Of a DNA stretch of 64,000 nt, positions 23,590 through 32,986 are shown one piece after another. Position 1 is the first letter of the stretch; every line of letters begins with the position of its first letter. The notes under the pieces are model-generated. The model did no database searches. It was not told where the DNA came from and saw only the letters and a program-made list of their open reading frames with translations. Origin of the DNA: Xiphydria camelus (lineage: Eukaryota > Arthropoda > Insecta > Hymenoptera > Xiphydriidae). The stretch spans positions 5,215,501 to 5,279,500 of the forward strand of contig OY783199.1 in the NCBI GenBank assembly GCA_963678675.1. The letters run 5' to 3'. A program made the position numbers and the translations under genes.

Positions 23590-23843
23590 CACTGAGGGAA
23601 AAGGTCTAGTTAAATATGAACCTATAATAGAAAAATGTATTTAAGATGAATAGCAATTTATTCACATCGAACAAAAGTCTATTTGAATTAGATAAATGTT
23701 TTAGATATCTTTCTAATCGAGCACGAACCTAATAGAACATTTATTCAATTCAAATAGATTTTTGTTCAATGTGAATAAATTCCTATATTAATATGAAATA
23801 CATTTTTCTATAAGGTTCGTATCCAACTAGACCTTTTTCGCGG
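23590..23843. mobile_element. Foldback MITE downstream of HR-2
   Basis: The left end CACTGAGGGAAAAGGTCTAG and following ATGAACCTATAATAGAAAAA are inverted relative to TTTTTCTATAAGGTTCGTAT and CAACTAGACCTTTTTCGCG. Inner arms TTTATTCACATCGAACAAAA and TTTTTGTTCAATGTGAATAA pair nearly perfectly, and the centre is TCTAATCGAGCACG. It sits about 22 bp past the stop codon of the minus-strand HR-2 frame, so it may form part of that transcript's 3' UTR. Confidence 0.75.
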
Positions 23844-23864
23844 ATGTAGGTACTTACGTTAATT

Positions 23865-24104
23865 TCATGGATGACCATGATGACACTGATGACAGTTATG
23901 GTGATCGTGATTATGCTGTGGACATCCATGATGATGGGGAGGCGGAGGGGGTCCGTGATGATGGTGAGGAGGCGGCGGTGGTCCATGATGATGTGGCGGA
24001 GGTCCATGGTGTGGAGGCGGACAGTGTGGTGGTCCATGGAACGGCGGACCCGGCGGCGGCGGTCCGCAGGGTGGACCGTGCGGTGGATGGTGATGATTAG
24101 GCAT
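23865..24104 (-). CDS. Putative small His/Pro/Gly-rich protein (HR-2)
   Basis: 79 codons from ATG to TGA. Almost the whole chain is His, Pro and Gly in a loose repeat: MPNHHHPPHGPPCGPPPP, then PPHHHGPPPPPHHHHGPPPP, ending in the Cys/His cluster HNCHQCHHGHP. Five Cys and runs of His suggest metal binding, which is inference. An acceptor with a CTAACTAAC branch-like word ends TTCCAG one base before the ATG. A TATA box, initiator and a 28-nt leader exon with a GTAAGT donor lie 0.5 kb upstream. The simplest model is therefore a 5'-UTR exon spliced onto this exon. A second GTAAGT lies 7 bp after the stop, so a 3'-UTR intron is possible. Another frame (23783-24340) is also open, but its composition is a shifted His repeat. 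Confidence 0.5.
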   Translation of the reverse strand: MPNHHHPPHGPPCGPPPPGPPFHGPPHCPPPHHGPPPHHHGPPPPPHHHHGPPPPPHHHGCPQHNHDHHNCHQCHHGHP

Positions 24105-24608
24105 GCTGGAATCAGGGTCGCGTTAGTTAGGGTTGAGGTTACGGGAGTGTCGAAGTAATGGATGAAAACTGTTGCGTCTTCTCTTTCGATTGTTGCTAAA
24201 TTTCGATCGTTCACCTTGACCATCGTCAGGGCTGTGATATCGTACGAATCTACCGTGTAGAAGGGAACAATGAAGGACGACATCACCGGTTCGCGGAAAG
24301 TGGTGATTAGCGAGATCGAGTGTACCGCAACAGTTTTCATTGTCTTTGAAATTGCAGGCTGCAGGAAGCAGAGTATTCGATACGCATCGGCAAGTGTTGG
24401 ACGGAAAACGTTGTAAATGCGAACAGTTGCTGCGATGAGGGACGTTTGGTTTTCTCGATGTTTGGAAAAAAAATACTTTACTTACAATAAAGCTTTTTCC
24501 GTAGAAGTTGCTAGCTCGCTATTACAACACCTTCGGCAGACAGCAAATGTAACATCCGAACTTTATAATTACCGTGAATTGCTTGTACTCATGGTCAAAA
24601 GCACTTAC

Positions 24609-24636
24609 CTTACTGCTTGAAAGGTGATGCTACACT
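24609..24636 (-). other. Candidate 5'-UTR exon of HR-2
   Basis: Predicted start at the A of CCCAGTG (24636). The exon runs 28 nt to ...CAGTAAG and is followed by a consensus donor GTAAGT at 24608-24603. It has no ATG. The matching acceptor would be TTCCAG ending at 24106. Confidence 0.4.
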
Positions 24637-24667
24637 GGGATCCACTGGCGCGAATGGACGTTATATA
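24636..24667 (-). promoter_or_regulatory. TATA box and initiator of HR-2
   Basis: Minus-strand TATATAA (24667-24661) stands 31 bp upstream of the initiator-like CCCAGTG whose A is 24636. The canonical spacing and the donor just downstream make this the best-looking core promoter in the window. Confidence 0.5.
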
Positions 24668-25734
24668 CGGGGCCTATCTGATACTATTACGTCACACGGG
24701 CAATTTTTCTACAGTACTGATTAGTAGAGTAGATACTGCCTGGCGAGAATGAGTGGCCGGGCTATTTCAATGTTTGTTATTTCCGTAATGTTCCCTCTAA
24801 TCTGAGCACGGAAGTGCTACGTGACATTTCAAACATGTCGTGAGTCAGCGAGTGTTCCGGGTAACGCGGGTGATTCACGGTTACGCAACGGATCCTGCCT
24901 GGACATGTTCGCTTACGTGGTTTCTATTTTTACATCGTTTTCGATCGCGAAGTTCAGTATAAGCTAAAATTGATATCCGTTGAATAGAGTTATTCGTAAT
25001 TTGCCGGGGTTTTTGTAAATTTGTTCTTTCATGACTTATTTTTGGTGTAATATTTTCAACCATGACAAATGGATTGCGATCGTGTAACAAGAATATTGAG
25101 CACAATTGTTGCTAGCCTCCACTGATAAGTTCCAGCGGGCTAAGCAGGGGCGTAAATATCCACGTATACGTATTTGTGCATGGAGAGCGACTACGAGAAT
25201 AATTGCGACAAAGTACAGCTATCAAAGGGGGAAAACTATAATTAAGAGCGTCTAATTACAGTTCGCTTTACGTCCATTTTTGTACAGAACATGCCGTATA
25301 AACGATTTTCTCATGACTATTCATTACTGCGTTACAGCGTTTTATGACCATGCTAATCAGGCATCGTTCCGCGGCCAATTTAAGTCTGACTCGTATTAAA
25401 TGTTAGATATTCAGACAGGCATTAATCACGGGAGCGTAGGTACGATAATAATCGGTGCACGGTGTCTAGTGAAACCTAAAGGTAAAATTGCTGGACTTTT
25501 CCATGGTTTCCCGTCTAAAATAACTGCTTTTCTCTAAACCTCATGTGTGCATATATGTATGTATGTAGATCCGATACAGTATTGAATTCGAGGAATATAC
25601 GTGCTGAAATCATACCGGTGACCGCTAATACCAGAAATAATCGATATACAGGCCGACCTGTTATCGTGCAAAGATTAGATAATAATTCACAGCATTGCAT
25701 AGTTGGCAAGTCGATGGTTGATTTCAAATGATTC
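24668..25734. other. Non-coding upstream region
   Basis: 5' flank of the predicted HR-2 promoter. The small frames at 24881-25105 and 25515-25736 show no domain. No repeat recognised. Confidence 0.4.
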
Positions 25735-26125
25735 ACTCGAAAGAAAATCTACATTTTCTTCGAGATATTGATTTAATAATAATTGAACGTCTCCTCTTGA
25801 CATTTTCGCAAAAATCGGAATCTGATATTCAATTTTCGATTACCTTTCTCGATGTATTTTTTGCGTTTGTTCTGTAAATAGAAGATTTATCGAGGAATAC
25901 TCAAAGGAATGCCGAGATATCAGTACTTGTGTATATGAAAAGGAAATTATTAAATCATTGATATCTTGCACTTTCTCTCAGATATCGACCTAATAACCGC
26001 GCTTTTCGTAATCAGTGCGAAAAAATACACGAGACAGGATCGTTTAGTGATCGATTTCAGAGATCTCGATTTTTGGCGAAATGTCAAGGTTTTCTTTAAC
26101 ATTTTCGTAAACTGAAATGCCTACT
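25735..26125. repeat. Dispersed repeat DR1, copy 3
   Basis: Shares with the tandem units at 2815-3695 the order of words GATATCTTGCA, AGATATCGACCTAATAACCG, CTTTTCGTAATCAGTGCGAA, then TTTTTGGCGAAATG. It is strongly diverged and has no clear ends. Confidence 0.55.
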
Positions 26126-26404
26126 ATAACCAGCAGGCGTATACGTAGTCGTGATTTTATATACTGTCACGATGAGTACCTATCTCCGTCGATGTGTCCT
26201 ACCCTCCTCAACCGACAAGATTAGATAATAAAAGAGGTCCCACCTAAAAAGCTTAGTTCATAGTCGACACGCTGATGCGAAGCTCGAAGTGAGTATGTGA
26301 CGTTGGAGCAACTGCTTCTCTTTTTAAAAGTTTAGTGCACTTTTCGTTGCATCGAATCTACCGTAATTTATCTTCTTTCGCATCCTGACTCCAAATCTTG
26401 ACCC

Positions 26405-26602
26405 GTGGTACGTCAGCTTATTTTAATCGGCGTGATACAAGCCTCTCTCCTCTCAGTGAGTCTTTTGTTAATTGCATTCACAATCATTTTTCCACTAGAT
26501 AAAGTGGGTCAGTATTGTCCAGTCATAGTTTGTTGCCCTAGTGGAAATCCGTGTTGCACCTCAAATGATAATCATTTCAGACTTTACCGTATACAAAATT
26601 GA
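26405..26602 (+). CDS. Cys-motif coding fragment cut by a foldback element
   Basis: Open frame of 65 codons with no ATG (it opens at GTG), so it is an exon or remnant rather than a full gene. A strongly hydrophobic segment, LILIGVIQASLLSVSLLLIA, precedes a Cys motif, YCPVIVCCPSGNPCC. That motif resembles LCPSIICCPRMGCCCC of the frame at 27287-27502. The TGA stop (26600-26602) lies inside the terminal repeat of the inserted palindrome at 26599-26837, so the original C-terminus has probably been lost. A donor-like GTGGGT follows codon LDK, so part of this could instead be a signal-peptide exon of the 27.3-kb gene. That reading is inference. Confidence 0.35.
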   Translation: MVRQLILIGVIQASLLSVSLLLIAFTIIFPLDKVGQYCPVIVCCPSGNPCCTSNDNHFRLYRIQN

Positions 26603-26837
26603 AGAGTGGACTTGAATAAGGGGCTAAGTACCAAAAACAGGAAGTTATATTGTTTCCCTTAAAAAGGGGTTAAATAGCATGCTTCATGACCCCTAGAAGG
26701 GGATATGAAATTTAAATATTCGTTTGGAACTTAGCCCCTTCTAGGGGACGTGAAGCATGCTATTTAACCCCCTTTTAAGGAGAAAATGAAATTTCCTATT
26801 TTTGGTACTTAGCCCCTTATTCAAGTCCACTCTTCAA
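26599..26837. mobile_element. 239-bp foldback element
   Basis: TTGAAGAGTGGACTTGAATA at the left is exactly inverted at the right end, TATTCAAGTCCACTCTTCAA without the junction AT difference. Arms continue through GGGGCTAAGTACCAAAAA / TTTTTGGTACTTAGCCCC, TTAAATAGCATGCTTCATGA / CGTGAAGCATGCTATTTAA and CCCCTAGAAGGGG / CCCCTTCTAGGGG. This leaves a loop of about 30 nt. The high arm identity suggests a fairly young insertion. No clear target duplication was seen. Confidence 0.85.
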
Positions 26838-27286
26838 ATGTGACGTTAAGCTAACGAGTCATCATTCAGTTAATCCAACGTTGGTAGCTCTCGCGCCATA
26901 CAATGTGAGAGTAACGAAGCTTCTCTTGGACGATGCATGGTAAAATTGATGGATCATTCATTTTAATTGATCGCATCTTTTCAACAAATCTCCATGGTAT
27001 ATAATTAAATGTTTGTGTACTTTACTGATTCGACTGACATATCGAGCAGAGGAGGTTACTCGTTATCATAGCTGATAGAGGACCTATGCAGTGTCGTTAT
27101 AATATTTTTATTGTATTTCACATAATGCAGAACGCTCGTATTGGTGAATCTGATTTTTTTCTTTACGCGACCAATTCACGATCAATCTAAATTCACGAGA
27201 AAATCCGATTACGTGGAAGCGTTATCAGTAGCGAGGGATTTACTTCGCACTAAAGGCAACTTGATACTTTTTTTTCTAAAATGCAG
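26838..27286. other. Putative intron or intergenic DNA before HR-3
   Basis: AT-rich sequence ending in a polypyrimidine tract (CTTTTTTTTCT) and AAAATGCAG acceptor at 27286. No exon recognised inside. Confidence 0.4.
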
Positions 27287-27502
27287 GATCATGGAATATT
27301 TTGTGTGGTTCGTATAGATATGGGTCTCTGTCCGTCGATCATATGCTGCCCAAGAATGGGTTGCTGTTGCTGCGATCCAGGTCCACCGGATAGACACGGA
27401 GGATGGGGTCCTCCTCATCACGGACATCACGGACATTACGGACATCATCACGAACATCACGGACCTCCAAGATCTCCGCATTTTCGCCCTGGACGATGCT
27501 GA
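27287..27502 (+). CDS. Cys- and His-rich small protein, last exon (HR-3)
   Basis: An exon opens after a T-rich tract and TGCAG acceptor and runs to TGA in frame. In-frame ATG at 27320 would give 60 residues. The peptide starts MGLCPSIICCPRMGCCCCDP (seven Cys within 20 residues), then GGWGPPHHGHHGHYGHHHEH, then Pro/Arg and a terminal Cys, with about 12 His in all. The His block is written by near-perfect CATCACGGA nonamer repeats. The composition is typical of metal-binding or extracellular low-complexity proteins, but no family is recognised. The first ATG after the acceptor is out of frame and hits a stop, which argues that a coding exon lies upstream in phase 0. It is related to the fragment at 26405-26602 through the CPxIxCCP motif. 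Confidence 0.55.
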   Translation, partial: DHGIFCVVRIDMGLCPSIICCPRMGCCCCDPGPPDRHGGWGPPHHGHHGHYGHHHEHHGPPRSPHFRPGRC

Positions 27503-29178
27503 TCTAGGCGGTCGAGCCTAGTCTACATTTCATCGAAATTCAATTCACTACTAATGGGATTGCGTTTGCAAATAACTCGTACAGCTTCCATTGCTTATCC
27601 GAAGAATCACGTGCGACTAACGGAGATTGTGATCATATCCTACAGTTGAGTGTTTATTTATTAATTAAGAAATCATCCCATAATTTCACCGGTTTTTCAT
27701 TTCCTTCCTCTCCTTCTCTTCTTTGTGGGTACAAGCGACACACCCGCAAAAAAAAACGAATAAATCATATTTAGGAATAAAGACGGAATCTCTCTCAGAC
27801 GGATTACGGTACTTCATCTTGGTAGCACTGTCCTACGAGTTGGTTCGGTCCCACGGAATAACGGAAGGCGGGTTCGCAAAAAAGGGGGAAACAATTTACT
27901 TCTTTCTTTTTTTTTTCGAAAAATCTCGGGAACCTCTATCGCGTAGGAGACGTCTGTCCTGGACGCGTTAGTGCCACGGTTAACTACGACGCGCAAAGTT
28001 CGCCGCCGACTCGTTAACCGGCGGAGCGCACGGCGAATAAAGTTCGTGAGCTCCGTGTCAACGACCGTTATGAAAATGACCGCTCCTCTCTCGACGACGA
28101 TTTCGTAAAATAATTATCCCGCTCCGCGCGTGGCCTCGCCATTGTAATTCCGTGCGCCGCGGATAACGATGTCAACGTACTTTGCAGTACCCGGTAACAT
28201 CATCCCGGTAATTACGTACAATTATCCTGTTAGGTTTAATACAACCAACAAATATCTGCCAGGGTGTATTATTTTCGCGACACTCGTCATTGCCGTGAGG
28301 CTTACGTGGACGCGTAACGACGACACGTCGGAATCTCGCCAAAGTTCGTCGAGCCTCGTGTGAGTGATTATTTGAAATGATTTTGTCACGGCTCAGCTGC
28401 GACTCGAACGCAAGAATAATAGAGCGAAGCGAGAAGAATGCAGCGCGGCTGCTTTTAATCGCTGATGATACAATAATACGAGAGATAAAGGTGGGTTGAA
28501 CGGTATTCAATGTCTACAATATGCCAGATACGTTATCGCGATAAACGCGCCACCTGTTATTCGCCGGTATATTTGCACCGAAGCTCCTTTTGTTCGAGGT
28601 AAATAATAAAAACAGCGCCAAGTACCGCGCAACAGTTGCGAAGCGTGACAAATCACATTATAATTGATCATTTTATCTTAAAACCGATTTATATCCGCGT
28701 AACTCGGATATAACGAGATATTAATTAAACCGTACGGCTATATCCGAGCAGGGGGTACCTGAGCCTTATCCGCGCATCTATTATCCTCTTTTATTAATCC
28801 GACTGGTAAATTCTATCTCGCCAACCGACTCGGCTCTCCGAAAAGAGCCAACTCGATCTGCGTCGCACCTCAATACCGAGAAACAGTCTCGCGTGTCCGT
28901 ATACGTGTAGCGTTTCAACGATGGTATCTTCCAAGCCTCGCGCGCGCGTAACAGATACAGAAAGAGAAAGAGAGAAAGAGAATAAAGCGCAATTAATCCA
29001 AGCGCAATTTAATTAGCAGCAGTAGCTACGACGTACGTCTTTCTTTTTTATTTTCGGGAACAATTTATATCGCGATAAAACGAGTGAACATCGGGAAGTG
29101 TACAACCGATAGATCACGCGAGCAATTTATTACCCTCGCTGAATATACGCCAAGAGTTATCTTCCGGTATCAGTAACA
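27503..29178. other. Non-coding stretch
   Basis: 3' flank of HR-3, then CpG-rich and AT-rich single-copy DNA. A purine-rich tract of AGAAAGAG words lies at about 28956-28982. No supported exon or element. Confidence 0.4.
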
Positions 29179-29350
29179 CTATTTTTTCGGAGAAGCCAGA
29201 GATGTATTTCCGATTGGATAGGTCGTAAATAGGGCAGCCAGATGTGCCAACAGTAATCTAAACGATTTGCGTCTTCTCCGCATCGCACGCAATCCGTCCA
29301 TCCGAGATGTTTCACTGTAAAATAATAGTTTCCCCCGCTTCGCGCCGATA

Positions 29351-29699
29351 TCAAACGACCGCTTCAACTTCACAAACACCATCGCGTTCCGAGAGCGAGG
29401 AGCACTGGGCATGTATGCATATCGAGACCCGGTATCCTTCGGATACGAGTTCTCGTAGGTCGGTGGACCGTCTCGCGATCTCTTCCGTCCTTGAACCACG
29501 CGGAGAACTACGGGGGTGGGCACCGGCGATACAGGTACGTTTGCTGGAACCGGAACCTCGTATCCGGTTGGCGCACTCCAATAGGAAAGGTGAGGTGGCG
29601 GCGGTGGATGAGTTCATTGCGGAGGATAGCGGGAGGTGGATAAGACCATCCACGGGGGAGCGGCGGAGGGTGCGCGATGGTGGAGGAGGACACAACCAT
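29351..29699 (-). pseudogene. Pro-rich coding block with an apparent frame break
   Basis: From ATG at 29699 the frame reads MVVSSSTIAHPPPLPRGWSY and PPPAILRN. Around 29610-29620 the natural composition jumps to the next phase, which reads HPPPPPHLSYWSAPTGYEVP, then RDGPPTYENSYPKDTGSRYA. Neither frame alone keeps this composition, so either an indel has broken the gene, an intron joins two exons, or the region is only a compositional mimic. A good donor (CAG then GTGCGT) lies upstream at about 29794 after an open stretch of about 22 codons. The PPTY tetrapeptide is PPxY-like. No family recognised. Confidence 0.25.
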
Positions 29700-29794
29700 C
29701 TATGGTGAGGCTGCTGTGGCGATGGAGCCGTCAAAATATGAATTGTTTCGCGTATCGTATCAATCATGATCGTCGTTCGGATTAAACGCACCTG

Positions 29795-30904
29795 ACGTTC
29801 GTCTTCGGCCTTTCTCGCCGATAATCGCGATGGCTTTCGCCGTACCGGGGACGTTATCTCCCCGTCAAAAGTTTACAATGCGCTATTGCAATCTTATCAA
29901 CGTCTTATCTCGAGAGTCGATCTTTCTGTCGAGGAACTATCCGGTTTTAACTTTCAGAGTTGAAACTGGAACCGCGTGTATATCATTGTAAAATACTCTT
30001 CGCGATACGTGATATGTGTAGGTGATATGTATCTTTGTCGATTGCTCTCGGGTAAAAATCAAAACATCTGCGCGACTTTCAGCCTTCTTTGGCGGATGTC
30101 GTCACGCGTTAGAAATATATCGCTCGCGTTTATTTATGCGTTTCACCTGCTGATAGAAAATAGCGCGTCGCCCTACTGCACTCGAGGGAGGAGGGGAGAG
30201 GAGTCTTCTTCTCCGCGTCGTCACGCGTGGCAATGACGCGGTGCATCACGCGAACGCCGTCGCACGTGCGAGGCGGAGCAAAGTGCGAGGCGCAATTGCG
30301 GTAAGCTTATCTTTTCAGATGAATCATCGCCATGATACAGTTATTGTCTTCGAGCGCTCGTTATCCGGGTTTTTAGGACTCCCTCCCTTCGCCCTTTGCC
30401 TCGTGTCACTTCTCCCGTTCTGGCGAACGAGGTGTCGCATTCAGAGTTTGCTTAGTTGCATATATATGTTCGTATCGGTGCAGCTCACGTGATGCAATCG
30501 GATACGCCGACCGCGACGTGTGTACTTACACGTGTTATCGCGGATTTCGTTCGTGAATGAATGTCTAAACTAAATTATAATTAACGTCCGATTGCACAAT
30601 ATGCCACGGGATAAATTCAATTAAAAGTCGACGCAATTGGAGCAAACGAAATTTCTGCATTTATCAGGAAAATCTACCATTGAAATGTCCTACCAAAAAT
30701 ATAATATACATATTATTCCCACATCAATAATTTATAATCCAAGGTTGATATGGTATTGATTTACTATAGCTGTTATGTGTATATCTAGCAAAGATACATT
30801 CTACGTCACGCGAATTTGCATTCCTAGAACTATCATAGTTACGCTGTAGATTATCTACAGAGATTTCATGAGTTTACAGATGCTATGGCAAAATGTTATT
30901 AGTA
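29795..30904. other. Non-coding stretch
   Basis: Mixed sequence; CpG-rich around 30200-30300. No gene supported. Confidence 0.4.
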
Positions 30905-31126
30905 CACCGAGAGAAGAGTTTGTTTGTAATTAATAAATGTATACTTGATTATGGCGAAAGAAATATTTAATTAGACCAACTAAATATATGTTAATTATTA
31001 GAATGTCTTTTTCATTGAAACAGAAATGGAGTAACAGCTAACGAATATTTCCATGGCCCAACGAATTATTATTTTCGTCATAATCAAGTATACGTATATT
31101 AACTATAAATAAACTGTTTTCTCAGT
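30905..31126. mobile_element. MITE family B, copy 1
   Basis: Follows TA and starts CACCGAGAGAAGAGTTTGTT. The arms are AATAAATGTATACTTGATTA and TAATCAAGTATACGTATATT, with the right end AAACTGTTTTCTCAGT. The same architecture occurs at 35538-35758 and 59459-59709. About 222 bp, non-coding. Confidence 0.75.
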
Positions 31127-32458
31127 CTAGAAGTATTTTAGCCGTACTTTATATGTATCAAATCTGAAACTGATCGCTTCCACATTTAACGATTTCTCCT
31201 CATGGCTTCTTTGGCCAAAATTATCATTCCCATCTCGTAGGAGTAAATCCCCCGTTAGAATCGCGTACGAATAAATCTTTTCTCTCATATATAGGAACCC
31301 GCTTCAAGGGTAACGTATATACAGGAACCGATAGACGTAAAAATTGATACCTATATATATAGCACCTATAGGTAATTTAGGTACTCGAGGGTTCGACCGT
31401 ATATATATATAATACATAGTCGAACGGGAAACATACCGCGTAACGTTATTACGAAAATCGTTCGGGGGACCATTTACGATCTCGAAATATAATTTACGAT
31501 CGGCACACGGTCTTCGCGGCGGGTTGAGGCGATGCCGGCGGGGCGAAGGAACCGGCTTTCCTGTTGGCCGTTCGGCGATCGCGTTCCGAGCGAGGTATCG
31601 AACGTCTCCCGTGTCACGGTTCGTGGAACCGACCGCGAGGAGCCAAAAATCAAAACTGTCCGGTCGGAAAACAACGGCGCCCTTGTACGGGTCTCGGGTT
31701 GTATTTAAGTTCTCCTTGGCGATATGTCGCCCTACTGTAGCGCCCGGCGAGACGCACAGACCGCCCATTGTGCGCGATACACGCGTTCGACACGCGTCAG
31801 AAATTATCGGGCCCTGTCAAAATACTCCTCGCGCGTCTTATCGGTATCTCCGGACGTCGCGCGGTGCGGGACCACCGCGTTGCGTCGCGTTTGGACAGAG
31901 GCACCGGCGAGAGTTTCCGCGAAGGGACCGAATCGGCGTTGAGCCAGCGAGAATGGCAAAAAATCGCGTACGTTCCATCTGGCGAGAGAAGTCCAAGAGT
32001 TTGTCACGATTTAGCATCGATTTAGCGTCTGGGAAGACGTGACCTCGTTCAACGCAGCGCGTCGTCCCGCGACGATTCGTCGCGTCGCGGACCGCGTTCC
32101 GCCGAAGAAAAGATTCTTTTTCATCGGTCGAACGACTAATCGTGACACGGAACGAAACGTCGCGCAGGGTCGTTCCCGATCTTACTCAAACGTGCGCGTA
32201 GTACCGCGCTGGCCTTGGCTGGAGATCTGTTTCCCCGTCGAAACGTCAAATCGGATCTGACTTGCGTTGGCCTTAGACTTGAACTGGCAGAAAAACTGCA
32301 ACTGCTCGCTGATCTGCAGCAGGTTGGTCAGATGCCTTTCTATAGATCGGTGTGGAGTTTGATGTAATCGGAAACCGGATTGGTCGTTCGTATAGTTGGG
32401 CGGAGAGGGACACCCGCTTTTACAGGTGCCACTGTATAAGCTTCACGAGTCTATTTTA
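31127..32458. other. CpG-rich stretch, no gene assigned
   Basis: AT-rich to about 31450 with several TATATATA tracts, then strongly CpG-rich. The frames at 31304-32042 (up to 172 codons) overlap in at least four phases and lack domains. It lies 2 kb upstream of the kinase exon and could contain regulatory DNA, but nothing specific is visible. Confidence 0.35.
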
Positions 32459-32758
32459 CACTGAGAGAAATAATTGCTATAAAAAAAAAAATGTCGAACC
32501 AGGAACACACGATCCTACAAATGTTTAAGAACACGGATTCTTGGTCGAAGAATATAGGTACACAATTATAATATATTCTTGATTTAAGAATATCTTCGTT
32601 GGAACGAGAAATTCTTTCTGCGCGAAAAAAAAAACAATTATTCGTGCCCGTCAAATATTTTCTCGCACGAAAAAAAACCATGGCTTGATCCTGGAATCGT
32701 ATCGTGTTTTTGATGGAAGAAAACATTTTTTCGACACCAGCAATTATTTATCTCAGTG
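32459..32758. mobile_element. MITE family F, copy 2 (full length)
   Basis: Exactly 300 bp between TA target duplications (32457-32458 and 32759-32760). Ends are CACTGAGAGAAATAATTGCT and CAGCAATTATTTATCTCAGTG. Inner arms ATTCTTGGTCGAAGAATATA and AATATATTCTTGATTTAAGA pair in part, and ACCAGGAACACACGATC / GATCCTGGAATCGTATCGTG pair across the whole element. It is the reference copy of this family in the window. Confidence 0.85.
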
Positions 32759-32802
32759 TACAGTAGCAGGCTACATAATAATTTCAGGGATTACGTTATG
32801 CA

Positions 32803-32986
32803 TAGTGAGATAAATAATTGATTAAAGAATACCTTCCTTGGAACGAAAGATTTATTCTGCGCGAAAGAAACAATCACAAATATTTCCTCGTGTGAGAAAA
32901 ACCATGGCTTTTGATCCAGGAATCGTATCATGTTTTTGATTGCAGAGAACATTCTTTTGGCACCAGTAATTATTTCTCTCATTGTG
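32803..32986. mobile_element. MITE family F, truncated copy 3
   Basis: Lies 45 bp after copy 2 and carries its right-hand words (TTCCTTGGAACGAAAGATTT, AACCATGGCTTTTGATCCAG, GGAATCGTATCATGTTTTTG, CAGTAATTATTTCTCTCATT) but lacks most of the left arm. It ends before TA. Confidence 0.7.

Noticed and set aside
23783..24340. 185-codon frame across HR-2, starting after a good CTGCAG acceptor
   Set aside because: The C-terminal two thirds is a shifted His repeat (IIT, MDHH words). Possible donors in the N-terminal part are all phase 0 and do not join HR-2 in frame.
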